NCBI RefSeq assembly: GCF_020215705.1
Contig: NZ_JAIWNB010000036.1
Span: forward strand, 1-64,000
DNA: 64,000 bases
Reading direction: 5' to 3'
Source of the DNA: Nonomuraea aurantiaca
GTDB taxonomy: Bacteria; Actinomycetota; Actinomycetes; Streptosporangiales; Streptosporangiaceae
Shown here: positions 1-7,924 of the stretch, one piece after another
How positions within the stretch are numbered: position 1 is the first letter of the stretch
Layout of the letters: each line of letters begins with the position of its first letter
Notes under the pieces: generated by a model
The model's input: the letters and a program-made list of their open reading frames with translations, nothing else
The model's database searches: none
What the model was told of the DNA's origin: nothing
Translations under genes and position numbers: made by a program

Positions 1-274
1 AGCCTGCGGACCTTGACCGGTTGCGTCACCTGGCCTCCTGAGCGCCGATCGAACGTGATCAGCACCATCCAATCGGCAGGAGCGACTTACACGCCAACCC
101 GGTGATCGTTTCCGGTCACAGCACTAGTGGGGTCGGGCGTCCGTTCTTCCTCTCCCCAGATCCTCCCGGCCCCCGGATCCTCCGGCCTTCCGGATCCCCC
201 GAAGGGGGTATCTCTCCATAAGGACCCCAGCCACCACAGACCGTCACAGGGATCGAGACAGTCGTGTAACGGTG
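1..274. other. Intergenic region, nothing recognised
   Basis: No open frame with convincing coding character was found here. The stretch around 165-205 is rich in GGATCC-type short palindromes and C runs. It lies just beyond the stop codon of the leftward MocR gene, so it may hold that gene's terminator, but no stem followed by a T run is clear. Confidence 0.4.
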
Positions 275-1642
275 TCAGACCAGGGCTTCCTTCAGGATGT
301 TCAGCCCCTCGGCGATCTCGGCTTGCTGGATCGCGCCGTACCCCAGGACCAGGCCCTGCTGGGCAGGAGTCTCACCGCAGTAGGCATCGAGTCGTTCTAT
401 GGCGAGCCGGGGAGCCGAGCGTACGGACACCCCGGGGGAGAAGCGGGCGCACAGGTGCAGGCCCGCGACCGAGGGGACCAGGCGCAGGCGGTCGTCGCCG
501 ACGAGGGTGCCGACGACGAGGGCGTGCCGGGCGGCGTACTCGCGGGTGGCCTTCCTGATGTGCCTGGCCAGCAGGCCCTCGTCGATGAAGCGGGCCAGCG
601 CGGCCTGCGTGGGCAGCTCTCCGTGGCAGTCGCTCAGCTGCCTGGCGGCGCGCAGCGCGGGCATGAGCGAAGCGGGGGCCACCAGGAAGCCGAGGCGCAG
701 CATGGGCAGCAGCGTCTTGGAGAACGAGCCGACATAGATGACCCGCCCCGACCGGTCCAGGCTCTGGAGCGGCTCCAGCGGCCGGTCGCCGAAGCGGAAC
801 TCGCTGTCGTAGTCGTCCTCGACGATCACGCCGCGCCGCCGCTCGGCCCAGGCCAGCAGCGCGGCGCGGCGTGCCAGCGACATCGGGGTGCCGAGCGGGA
901 ACTGGTGGGACGGGGTGACGTACACCAGCCGGGCGGCGTTCGGGATGGCGGTCACGTCGATGCCCTCACCGTCCACCGGGACTCCGGCCACGCGGGCGCC
1001 CAGCGAGCGGAACAGCCGGCGCGCGGGCGGGTAGCCCGGTTCCTCGACCGCCACGCAGGCGCCGGGATCGATGAGCACCCGGCCGATGAGGTCGAGTGCC
1101 TGCTGGGCGCCGTTGGTGATCAGGACGTCGTCGGCGCCGGCTCGTACGGACCGGCTGATACCTATATGTCGTGCTATTGCGTCCCTGAGGGCTTCGTGGC
1201 CGGAAGGATCGGCATAGCCGGCGAGGCTGGCGCGCAGCTCACGGGCCACCAGCCGGCGCCACGTCTCCATCGGGAACAGTCGGGGATCGGGCACCCCCAC
1301 GCGGAAGTCGTACTCGTGGCCGGCGGTGGGTGCACCGGCGGTCAGGGACCGCCAGATGGCGCGGGGTCGTACGACGCCTTGAGGTGCCGACCTGGCGCGT
1401 ACCCGGTCCGCGGAGACGAACGTGCCCGCGCCAGCCCGGCCGACGAGGAAGCCGTCGGCCACCAGCCGGTCGTAGGCGACCGCGACCGTGTTCCGGGAGA
1501 TCTCCAGCCGCCGGGCCAGCTCGCGGGTCGGCGGCAGGCGTTCGCCCGATCTGAGCCGGCCGTCGAGGATCGCGTCCAGTAACTGCCGATAGACCTGTGC
1601 GGCCAGGTCACCCCGGCCATGAAGACTTATATGGACATCCAT
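275..1642 (-). CDS. MocR/PdxR-type GntR regulator with aminotransferase domain
   Basis: This 455-residue protein is a two-domain regulator. A GntR winged helix occupies about residues 10-78 (RLPPTRELARRLEISRNTVA), and a fold-type I aminotransferase domain about 110-450. The PLP-site pattern is visible: YVTPSHQFPLG at 241-251, EDDYDSEF near 275-282, and the Schiff-base lysine K309 in SFSKTLLPMLRLG. MocR proteins usually use PLP or an amino acid as effector and control a divergent gene. Here the divergent gene is the carboxymuconolactone-decarboxylase-like gene, 67 bp away, so control of it is inferred. Length and motifs are normal for the family. Confidence 0.9.
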   Translation of the reverse strand: MDVHISLHGRGDLAAQVYRQLLDAILDGRLRSGERLPPTRELARRLEISRNTVAVAYDRLVADGFLVGRAGAGTFVSADRVRARSAPQGVVRPRAIWRSLTAGAPTAGHEYDFRVGVPDPRLFPMETWRRLVARELRASLAGYADPSGHEALRDAIARHIGISRSVRAGADDVLITNGAQQALDLIGRVLIDPGACVAVEEPGYPPARRLFRSLGARVAGVPVDGEGIDVTAIPNAARLVYVTPSHQFPLGTPMSLARRAALLAWAERRRGVIVEDDYDSEFRFGDRPLEPLQSLDRSGRVIYVGSFSKTLLPMLRLGFLVAPASLMPALRAARQLSDCHGELPTQAALARFIDEGLLARHIRKATREYAARHALVVGTLVGDDRLRLVPSVAGLHLCARFSPGVSVRSAPRLAIERLDAYCGETPAQQGLVLGYGAIQQAEIAEGLNILKEALV

Positions 1643-1709
1643 CTTGGCCCAATCATTTACCCCAAAATTGGAGCTTATATCGGGACAAGGTGGTCCTTAG
1701 GGTGGAGCC
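1643..1709. promoter_or_regulatory. Divergent promoter region, MocR gene / CMD gene
   Basis: This 67-bp gap must hold both divergent promoters. It is visibly more AT-rich than its surroundings and contains CTTGGCCCAAT and AAAATTGGAGC, plus the interrupted repeat GGAC-N6-GTCC just before the rightward start. MocR-family operators are often direct or inverted repeats in such gaps; the exact site is not assigned. Confidence 0.45.
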
Positions 1710-2159
1710 ATGACACAGCGCATGAACCTCGGCGAACTCGCCGGAGAAGCCTATAAAGCCATGGTCGGCCTCGACCGGTACGTCCGGCACAGCACCCTGC
1801 CCGCACCCCTGCTGGAGCTGGTACGTCTACGCGCCAGCCAGATCAACGGCTGCGTCTACTGCGTGGACATGCACAGCGCCGACGCCAAGCAGGCGGGCGA
1901 GTCCGATGCCAGGCTGCACGCCGTGGCCGTGTGGCAGGAGGCCCCCTTCTTCACCGACCAGGAACGCGCCGCCCTGGCCTTCACCGAGGCCGCCACCAGG
2001 CTCTCGACCGACGACGTCACCGACGAGATCTGGCAGCAGGCCGCCGAACACTTCGACGACCAGGAACTCGCCGCGCTGGTGGTGGCCGTCGCCACGATCA
2101 ACGCCTGGAACCGGATGGGCGTGGCCACCCGCATGACCCCCGAGTCGTACAAGGGCTGA
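1710..2159 (+). CDS. Carboxymuconolactone decarboxylase / AhpD-like protein
   Basis: The 149-residue protein carries the AhpD-like signature NGCVYCVDMHS at about residues 47-57, a CxxC pair followed by a histidine. This is the redox/proton-relay site of alkylhydroperoxidase-like CMD proteins. The all-helical single-domain length fits the family. Members are peroxidase-like or gamma-carboxymuconolactone decarboxylase-related enzymes; the substrate cannot be read here. The ATG follows GGTGGAGCC. It is divergent from a MocR regulator and 14 bp upstream of an MFS gene, so the pair probably forms a small detoxification or export operon. Confidence 0.85.
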   Translation: MTQRMNLGELAGEAYKAMVGLDRYVRHSTLPAPLLELVRLRASQINGCVYCVDMHSADAKQAGESDARLHAVAVWQEAPFFTDQERAALAFTEAATRLSTDDVTDEIWQQAAEHFDDQELAALVVAVATINAWNRMGVATRMTPESYKG

Positions 2160-2173
2160 CCAGCTGACCACGG

Positions 2174-3460
2174 GTGCCACCCCCTACCGCGACGGGACCT
2201 GCGACGATGACTACGACGGGACCGACTCCGGGACCCACTCCCGGATCCACGACGGCGAGCAAGCGGGCGAGCAGGCGGTCGAGCAGGCGGCTCCTCGTAC
2301 AGGCGCAGCTGGCGAACTCGATCGGCGACGGCGCCTACCTGGTCACCTCGGCGCTCTATTTCGCCAGAATCGTCGGCCTGTCGGCGACGGAGATCGGCTT
2401 AGGGCTCACGCTGGGCTGGGCCGTCGGCACCGTCGCGGGCGTCCCCCTCGGCCACCTGGCCGACCGCCGCGGCCCCCGTGGAGTGGCCGTCCTCCTCGCC
2501 CTGACGACCGCCGTCGCGGTCACGTCGTTCCTGTTCGTGCGGTCGTTCGCGCTGTTCATCCTGGTCGCCTGCCTGTACGGCACCGCGCAGACCGGCCTGT
2601 CCGCGGCCCGCCAGGCGCTGCTGGCCGGACTGATCGAGCCGGACAAACGCACCGAGGTCCGGGCCGTACTCCAGTCCACGATCAACGGCGGCCTCGCGGT
2701 GGGCGCCGCGCTCGGCGGGTTCGCGCTGCACCTGGACACGCGAGAGGCGTACCTGACGGTGTTCGCGGTGGACGCCGTCAGCTTCCTGGTCGCCGCCCTC
2801 CTGTTGCTGCGGCTGCCCACCGTCGCCCCGATCACCGCCACCGCCGGTCCGAAGCTGGCCGTGCTCAGGGACCGGCCGTACGCGGTGGTCACGCTGATCA
2901 ACGCGGTCATGCTCTTCTACATGCCGCTGCTCAGCCTGATCGTCCCCCTCTGGATCGTCCAGCGCACCACGGCACCGACCTGGCTGGTCTCGGCCCTGCT
3001 CCTGGTCAACACGGTGAGCGTGCTGCTCTTCCAGGTACGGATCGCGCGGCGGGTCAGGGGCCTCGCCGACGCCTCCCGATCGGTGCGGCACGCGGGCGTG
3101 GTCATGCTGGCGGCGTGCGCGGTGTTCGCGATGTCGGCCATCGGGTCGTCGGCCTGGCTCGCCGCGCTGATCCTGCTCGCCGCGGCCATGCTCCAGGCGT
3201 ACGGCGAGATGCTGCTCGGAGCGGGCTCCTGGGAGATCGGCTTCGCCCTGGCTCCGACGGACAAGCAGGGCCAGTACCAGGGCTTCTTCGGGACCGGGAC
3301 GGCGGTGGCCAGGATGCTCGGCCCGGTCATCCTCACCACCCTCGTCATCGGCGGGGGGACGCTGGGGTGGCTGCTGGTCGGCGGCCTGTTCGTGGCGGCC
3401 GGCGCCGCGATGGGCCCGGCCGTCAGGTGGGCCTCCCGCAACCGCTACGGTTTGACATGA
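2174..3460 (+). CDS. MFS transporter
   Basis: This 428-residue polytopic membrane protein has about 12 hydrophobic segments after a Thr/Pro/Ser-rich N-terminal tail of about 40 residues. The MFS loop 2-3 signature is recognisable in GHLADRRGPRGVAV. The family moves small molecules by proton antiport. The GTG at 2174 is the furthest start; the in-frame ATG at 2207 is also possible and would drop only disordered residues. It follows the AhpD-like gene closely, so it is probably co-transcribed and controlled with it. The substrate is unknown. Confidence 0.85.
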   Translation: MPPPTATGPATMTTTGPTPGPTPGSTTASKRASRRSSRRLLVQAQLANSIGDGAYLVTSALYFARIVGLSATEIGLGLTLGWAVGTVAGVPLGHLADRRGPRGVAVLLALTTAVAVTSFLFVRSFALFILVACLYGTAQTGLSAARQALLAGLIEPDKRTEVRAVLQSTINGGLAVGAALGGFALHLDTREAYLTVFAVDAVSFLVAALLLLRLPTVAPITATAGPKLAVLRDRPYAVVTLINAVMLFYMPLLSLIVPLWIVQRTTAPTWLVSALLLVNTVSVLLFQVRIARRVRGLADASRSVRHAGVVMLAACAVFAMSAIGSSAWLAALILLAAAMLQAYGEMLLGAGSWEIGFALAPTDKQGQYQGFFGTGTAVARMLGPVILTTLVIGGGTLGWLLVGGLFVAAGAAMGPAVRWASRNRYGLT

Positions 3461-3646
3461 TCTACCTGGTGTCCGAGATGGGACGGCACAACCAGTCCCA
3501 CCTGGGCTTGTTCATTCGTTCTTTGCACATCCGGTACATCTGGTTCGTGCACAACACAAGGACCGCAGCCATCCCTTGCTAGGCTGCATGTCAACCGTTG
3601 GGTCTCACCCCGGCAGGTGAGGCCGTCGAAGAAGTGGGGTCACACC

Positions 3647-3766
3647 GTGAAGAAGCTTGTCGTTCTGGCGCTGATCGCCCTTGGGGGGCTGCTGGTCTGG
3701 CGCAAGGTGCAGGCTGACCGCGCCGAGCTCGATCTCTGGACCGAGGCCACCGGCAGCGAGAACTAA
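3647..3766 (+). CDS. DLW-39 family small protein
   Basis: A GTG-started frame encodes exactly 39 residues: a basic N-terminus, a hydrophobic segment (VVLALIALGGLLVW) and the hallmark acidic motif DRAELDLWTEAT. The family is named for its DLW motif and length of about 39 residues and is widespread in actinobacteria, usually near gyrA and tRNA-Ile/Ala. Its function is unknown. A purine-rich AAGAAGTGGGG lies upstream of the GTG. Its presence 0.75 kb before tRNA-Ala marks the left part of the window as origin-proximal core. Confidence 0.88.
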   Translation: MKKLVVLALIALGGLLVWRKVQADRAELDLWTEATGSEN

Positions 3767-3782
3767 CCGACCTGGCGAGGCG

Positions 3783-4511
3783 ATGAATGACGTCGTCCAG
3801 ATAAAGCTGGCGTGCCTGGACCTGGCCGGCACAACAGTCGGAGACATCGCCATGGTCGAGCGGGCTTTCGCCGAGGCGATAGCCACTCAGGGCATCGTCC
3901 CCGGGACCGGCGCGTATGCGCGTGCCATGGTGCACGTGCACCGGTCCCGGGGCTGTCCCAAGATCGATGTCTTCCGAGGGATCTTCCCCGGCAACGAGGC
4001 CCAGGCTCAGGCAGCGAACCTGACGTTCGAGCGCTCATACGAGGGTGCGCTCGACCGAGCAGGTCTCGTCCCCATGCCCGGAGTCATCGAGGTCCTCGAC
4101 AAGCTCCGCGGCTCCGGCCTGAAACTGGCCCTGATCACCGGCTTCAGCCGCGTCACCCTGAGCCGCGTCCTCAGCGTCCTCGGCTGGCACGACAAGATCG
4201 ACCTCGCCATCTGCCCCGAAGACGCCGGCGGCCGCGGCCGCCCCTGGCCCGACATGGTCCTGCACGCCGTACTCCGCCTCGGCATCGAGGACGTACGACA
4301 GGTGGCGGTCATCGGCGACTCGGAAAGCGACATGCTCTGCGGCCGCCGAGCCGGCGCCTCGGTAGTGGCCGGCGTGATGACCGGCGTCCACAGCCGGGAG
4401 CGACTCCTCAAGGGAGGCGCCACCCACATCCTGGACTCGATCGCCGACTTCCCTGGCTTGATCTTGAGCGAAGACCCGAGTAGGCAGCAGATGGGTGTCG
4501 GGGGCCGGTAA
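3783..4511 (+). CDS. HAD-family phosphatase, phosphonatase-like
   Basis: The protein has 242 residues from the ATG at 3783, preceded by GGCGAGGCG. HAD motif I is CLDLAGTT, with nucleophile D13; a DxAGT form is characteristic of the phosphonoacetaldehyde-hydrolase-like subgroup. Motif II lies in LALITGFSR, and motif III/IV in AVIGDSESDMLCGRRAG. The phosphonatase-like HAD fold is well supported. The actual substrate is not, because the cap-domain lysine used by true PhnX for its Schiff base is not evident. An in-frame ATG upstream at 3681 would overlap the DLW-39 gene and is rejected. Confidence 0.85.
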   Translation: MNDVVQIKLACLDLAGTTVGDIAMVERAFAEAIATQGIVPGTGAYARAMVHVHRSRGCPKIDVFRGIFPGNEAQAQAANLTFERSYEGALDRAGLVPMPGVIEVLDKLRGSGLKLALITGFSRVTLSRVLSVLGWHDKIDLAICPEDAGGRGRPWPDMVLHAVLRLGIEDVRQVAVIGDSESDMLCGRRAGASVVAGVMTGVHSRERLLKGGATHILDSIADFPGLILSEDPSRQQMGVGGR

Positions 4512-4525
4512 GCTATCTTCGTCGA

Positions 4526-4598
4526 GGGGCCTTAGCTCAGTTGGCAGAGCGCCTGCTTTGCAAGCAGGAAGTCAGGAGTTCGAATCTCCTAGGCTCCA
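4526..4598 (+). tRNA. tRNA-Ala (anticodon TGC)
   Basis: The cloverleaf folds cleanly. Acceptor GGGGCCT pairs with AGGCTCC, the D arm contains AGCTCAGTTGGCAGAGC, and the anticodon stem-loop is CCTGC-TTTGCAA-GCAGG with anticodon TGC. The T arm AGGAG-TTCGAAT-CTCCT is followed by discriminator A at 4598. No CCA is encoded. The 3' part from 4557 onward is also the left attachment core of the integrated element, so integration leaves this tRNA gene intact. Confidence 0.97.
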
Positions 4599-4599
4599 C
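4557..4599 (+). repeat. Left attachment core (inside tRNA-Ala)
   Basis: This 43-bp segment runs from the anticodon loop (TTTGCAAGC) to one base past the discriminator (CTCCAC). It is identical to 15151-15193 in the same orientation. Bases just outside diverge on both sides (GC before here, GTG before the other copy; A after here, T after the other). It is the typical tRNA-3'-end target of a tyrosine integrase. Confidence 0.93.
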
Positions 4600-4605
4600 A
4601 CATAG

Positions 4606-4634
4606 AAAAGCCCAGGTCATCGGCCTGGGCTTTT
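4606..4634. terminator. Bidirectional terminator between tRNA-Ala and integrase gene
   Basis: The perfect 11-bp arms AAAAGCCCAGG (4606-4616) and CCTGGGCTTTT (4624-4634) enclose a 7-base loop. A run on one side and T run on the other mean it can end both the rightward tRNA transcript and the leftward integrase operon. It lies inside the element, so the element supplies the tRNA gene with a terminator. Confidence 0.8.
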
Positions 4635-4648
4635 GATCTTTCTGAGGG

Positions 4649-5848
4649 CTATTTCTGGTCCCGTGCCCGTTGCGTGCCCGATGGCTTGTCGAGCGCGCCA
4701 CGTGCCAGGTCGTTGAGCTTCTGGGCGACCTCTCGTTGGCGCTCATCGGTGGAGTGCTGGTAGATGATCGCGGCGCGGGTGCTGGAGTGGCCCATGCGGG
4801 TCATCAGGTCTCGGATGGACGCGCCCGCGTTGGCGGCGAGCGTGTTGCCCGTGTGCCGCAAGTCGTGAAAGTGGATCTTCGGCAGGTCCGCGTCCTGGAG
4901 TGCCTTGGCCCAGACGCGGCGGTTGAAATTGGTGTTGCGGATCGGGCCGTCATCGGGACCCGCGAAGATCAAGCCCTCTGGCCCGTCCTGGGTGAAGTCC
5001 TTCACGTGCGCCCGTAGCTCATCGATGATCAGGTCGGGTATCACTACGGTGCGCTTGCCCGCTGCCGACTTGGGAGGGGTGAAGATCAGGCCCTTGCCAG
5101 TGATCTGGATCAACTGGCGTTCCACCCGGACGGTTCCGGCGTCAAGGTCGACGTCTCGGCGCTGGAGTCCGGTGATCTCGCCCCATCGCAGGCTCGCGAA
5201 GGTGCCCAGTAGGACGAGCGCCCGGTATCGGTGTTCGATGACATCAACGATCCGGTACACCTGGGCTACCGAGAGGACCGGACGCTCGGGAGACTGTTCC
5301 TGGCCAGCGCCCTTGATCCGGCACGGGTTGCGCCTGATGACCTGGTCATCCACGGCCGTGGTGAGAATGGCCTTGAGCAGCCGGTATGCCTTGGCGACGG
5401 TGACCTCGCTGACGCCCTGGTCGAGCAGCTTCTTCCGCCACCGCCTCACATGCGGTTCCTTGATCTCGTTGAGCGGCTTGTCCTCGAAGGTCGGGGCGAT
5501 GTGTTTGCGAAGCAGGTAGCCGTACAGCTCCACCGTCCGGGGGCGCAGTCTGGGCCGCTCGTTGATCCAGTCTCGCGCGTACTTGCCGAGTGCGATCTTT
5601 CCGGCGTCCGGGTCGATCCAGTCGTCTTCCAAGATCTGCGCTTCGGTCTTGGTCAGCCAGACCTCAGCATCGGTCTTGGTGGCGAACGTCTGAGGAGCCG
5701 GACGGTCTATACCGTCAGGACCGGCATACCTTGCTTGGAACCGGCCGGACGGCAGCTCACGGACGCGGCCAAAGCGCCTCTTTGCGGGCTTCCTCCTGCG
5801 GGAACGGCGGGGTTCTTCCTCTGGCGTGGCAAGTGCGGGCTTGGCCAT
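4649..5848 (-). CDS. int: Tyrosine site-specific integrase
   Basis: The 399-residue protein has the full tyrosine-recombinase layout. A basic N-terminal arm-binding region (RRSRRRKPAKRRF) comes first, then a SAM-like core-binding domain at about 85-170 and the catalytic domain at about 190-385. Catalytic residues are R221 (SLRWGEI), H328 and R331 (HDLRHT), H354 (GHSS) and Y363 (IIYQHS). It catalyses integration into, and with Xis excision from, the tRNA-Ala core 50 bp beyond its stop codon. Its start overlaps the Xis stop as TAATG, indicating translational coupling. Confidence 0.95.
   Translation of the reverse strand: MAKPALATPEEEPRRSRRRKPAKRRFGRVRELPSGRFQARYAGPDGIDRPAPQTFATKTDAEVWLTKTEAQILEDDWIDPDAGKIALGKYARDWINERPRLRPRTVELYGYLLRKHIAPTFEDKPLNEIKEPHVRRWRKKLLDQGVSEVTVAKAYRLLKAILTTAVDDQVIRRNPCRIKGAGQEQSPERPVLSVAQVYRIVDVIEHRYRALVLLGTFASLRWGEITGLQRRDVDLDAGTVRVERQLIQITGKGLIFTPPKSAAGKRTVVIPDLIIDELRAHVKDFTQDGPEGLIFAGPDDGPIRNTNFNRRVWAKALQDADLPKIHFHDLRHTGNTLAANAGASIRDLMTRMGHSSTRAAIIYQHSTDERQREVAQKLNDLARGALDKPSGTQRARDQK
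4662..4684. repeat. 23-bp repeat near left att, in int 3' end
   Basis: This segment beginning CGTGCCCGTTGCGTG matches 15034-15056 at 22 of 23 positions in the same orientation. It lies 63 bp inside the left core and encodes PSGTQRAR near the integrase C-terminus. It is either an arm-type integrase site or simply coding sequence of which a copy remains at the other end. Confidence 0.55.
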
Positions 5849-6099
5849 TACGCGGCCCTCCTGCGGCGCGTGGTGATCGGTGCGACGAGTCCCGCAGCAA
5901 TGAACGCCTCAAGGGCTGCTTCGGGGATGCGGACGTTACGTCCGACGTGGATGAAGGTGATCCGCCGTTCCTCGATCAGTCGGCGAGGGAAGCGGACCGA
6001 GGTGTTCAGCCGTTCGGCGGCCTGTTCGACGGTGAGCAGACGTCCCCGAGCGATCTCCGGGAGCAACGACACCGGCTCTTGCCCGAGTTGCCCCTTCAT
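5848..6099 (-). CDS. xis: Excisionase-like HTH protein
   Basis: This 83-residue protein contains a single MerR/Xis-like winged helix-turn-helix (LLTVEQAAERLNTSVRFPRRLIEERRI, split over about residues 21-47) followed by FIHVGRNVRIPEAAL. This matches the helix-turn-helix (MerR-like DNA-binding) proteins encoded immediately upstream of integrases in AICEs, where they set recombination direction toward excision. It overlaps repSA by 4 bp upstream and int by 1 bp downstream, so rep, xis and int are made together. Confidence 0.9.
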   Translation of the reverse strand: MKGQLGQEPVSLLPEIARGRLLTVEQAAERLNTSVRFPRRLIEERRITFIHVGRNVRIPEAALEAFIAAGLVAPITTRRRRAA

Positions 6100-7775
6100 G
6101 CCGCCCGCCCTGATTGCTCAGTTGCCGAAAGATCTTGACCGTCTGCTTGGGCTTGGAGTTGGGCCATGTGGGCGCGCCAGCGTTGCCGTTCGGCCACCGA
6201 CCGGAGGAGTCGGACAGCCAGCGGTGCGACGTTGGCGTCTCCGGCCGGGACGGGCTTCCAGACGTAGCGATGCGGGTCGGCTGGCTGGTTGCTCTGGCCG
6301 AGGGCTTCCAGAACCCAGGTACGGCGGTCTTGCTTGTGTTCGGCCAGGGTCTTGTTCGACCACTTGCGGGAGACCAGGACGCGTCGTCCGGCGTAGCCGA
6401 GGTGGTCGGGCTTGTGGGCCTTGCCCCGGCACCTGCCCGGCGTCATGCCCGGCTTGGCGTCCTTGGGCTGGACGCCGTAGCGCAGCCAGTTGGGGCAGGT
6501 GGGCGAGCAGGGCTCGAAGCGCAACGCCTCACCCATCCGCGCGGCGTGATCTTTCTGGGCTTGGTCGTCGGGGTTGAGGCTGTCACTGATCGATTTGGTC
6601 AGGTATTTGGACAGGTAGCGGATGCACTGGTCGGCATCCGGGGTGCCCGCCAGGACGCCCTGAACATCGACCTGGACGCCGAAACGGGACACGTGCAGCG
6701 GTTCGGCCGTCTGGTCGAGGGCCTGGTCCCAAGTGGGCAGCACCTCGCCGGTTGCGGGGTCGAGGTAGCCGACGCCGTCTTCCCACACCGGCAGATGCTC
6801 GCCGTCGAAGACCACGTCATCGGCCGCAGGCCACCACACCTGGTGGTAAGTCGCTGCGGCGATCTGCTTGATCTCCGCACGGGGCAGGGTGCCCCGAATC
6901 GCCATGTGCAGGTGTGGAGCCAGCCGCTTCTGAGGTTCCACGGCCGCGAAGTACTGCACGTCATAGCCCGCCACACGGCGCAGGTTCTGTACGAACCGGT
7001 CCACCAGCTTGGCGAAGTGCAGCGCGTCCCGAGCGGCCCGCGCATAGTCGTAGGTGTCTGGATCGACGGGCACGCCGTTCCTGACCTTTCCGTAGGACGG
7101 CAGGGTGAGAGTGAGGAACAGCGACGGCCGGTAGGTCTTGCCGTTCGAGCTGGTGAATGTCCGTCCCAGCGTGGTTTCCGTCATGGCGCGCTTGGGCAGG
7201 TCCGGGGCATCCTGCCGCCGCCTGGTCGAGCGGTTGCGCTTGGCAGCGGTTCGGCCGAGCACGTTGCCGCGCATGCCCGCCTCGTTGATCTCGGTGTCGA
7301 TGCCCGCGATGGCGGCGTCCCAGTCGGCCGTGTCCTCACCTGCGGACGCGGCTTCATCGCGCTGGGCTTGGGCGTCGGCCCGGAATTCGATCAGCCAGCG
7401 CTGCCCGTCGTTCGGCTCGTCGGGGGTGATGGCGGGTTCGTGGTCGAGGTGCCAGCCTTCCCGGCATTGGGCCATGCGGAGTTGTCGGTTGCGCTTGGCG
7501 CACGGCGGGCACTTGGCTTCCAGGGTGGCGCCGCAGGGTGCGTCCACGAGTTCCCACTGTCCGGTGTGGGTGTCGAGTCGTTTGAGCGGGACGGGCCGGA
7601 TGCACACGCCGTGTTGCTTGGCGACCTCTACGGCTACCTCACGGGCCAGCGGCCTGGCCATACGCAGGGCGCGAGGTGTGGCGCGGTCGGTCGCTCCGGC
7701 CACCGGCCCACCCACTTCGCGGCCCCTTTGGGGTCCTTCGGATTGCGCCGGCCGCTCCGCTTGCCAGCCAGTCAT
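6096..7775 (-). CDS. RepSA-type replication initiator (HUH endonuclease)
   Basis: From the ATG at 7775 the protein has 559 residues. That start overlaps the preceding small gene's stop as ATGA; a longer frame exists upstream but duplicates that gene's DNA. A Cys-rich segment (CGATLEAKCPPCAKRNRQL) resembles a zinc knuckle. The HUH motif is seen as APHLHMAIRG, and the rolling-circle tyrosine motif as CIRYLSKYLTKS. AICE initiators nick the element's double-strand origin to replicate the excised circle. The nick site is not visible. The downstream overlap with xis links replication to excision. Confidence 0.9.
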   Translation of the reverse strand: MTGWQAERPAQSEGPQRGREVGGPVAGATDRATPRALRMARPLAREVAVEVAKQHGVCIRPVPLKRLDTHTGQWELVDAPCGATLEAKCPPCAKRNRQLRMAQCREGWHLDHEPAITPDEPNDGQRWLIEFRADAQAQRDEAASAGEDTADWDAAIAGIDTEINEAGMRGNVLGRTAAKRNRSTRRRQDAPDLPKRAMTETTLGRTFTSSNGKTYRPSLFLTLTLPSYGKVRNGVPVDPDTYDYARAARDALHFAKLVDRFVQNLRRVAGYDVQYFAAVEPQKRLAPHLHMAIRGTLPRAEIKQIAAATYHQVWWPAADDVVFDGEHLPVWEDGVGYLDPATGEVLPTWDQALDQTAEPLHVSRFGVQVDVQGVLAGTPDADQCIRYLSKYLTKSISDSLNPDDQAQKDHAARMGEALRFEPCSPTCPNWLRYGVQPKDAKPGMTPGRCRGKAHKPDHLGYAGRRVLVSRKWSNKTLAEHKQDRRTWVLEALGQSNQPADPHRYVWKPVPAGDANVAPLAVRLLRSVAERQRWRAHMAQLQAQADGQDLSATEQSGRAA

Positions 7776-7924
7776 GATCCCTGCCCTTCGCCGATCTCGG
7801 GGAAGACCATCGCGGACTGTCCGCACTCGCGGCACTCGACCAGCTCGCGAGCGGAGTCGAGCCGCAGCGCGTTGAGTGTCTGGCAGACCGAGCAGCGCAG
7901 TCCGTCCAGGAAGTGAGCCAGCAT
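7772..7924 (-). CDS. 50-residue double-CxxC (zinc-ribbon-like) protein
   Basis: This short frame starts with an ATG that overlaps the TraB stop (TGATG) and ends in a TGA overlapping the RepSA start (ATGA). It encodes 50 residues with two CxxC pairs, CSVC at 11-14 and CREC at 31-34, spaced as in a treble-clef or zinc ribbon. The perfect fit between two coupled genes and the paired cysteines argue strongly that it is real. Comparable tiny Cys proteins occur between tra and rep genes of related elements; the function is unknown. Confidence 0.75.
   Translation of the reverse strand: MLAHFLDGLRCSVCQTLNALRLDSARELVECRECGQSAMVFPEIGEGQGS

Noticed and set aside
5231..6577. Long rightward frame across int, xis and rep
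   Set aside because: All three leftward genes have catalytic or DNA-binding motifs and coupled starts; the opposite frame has no family signature.
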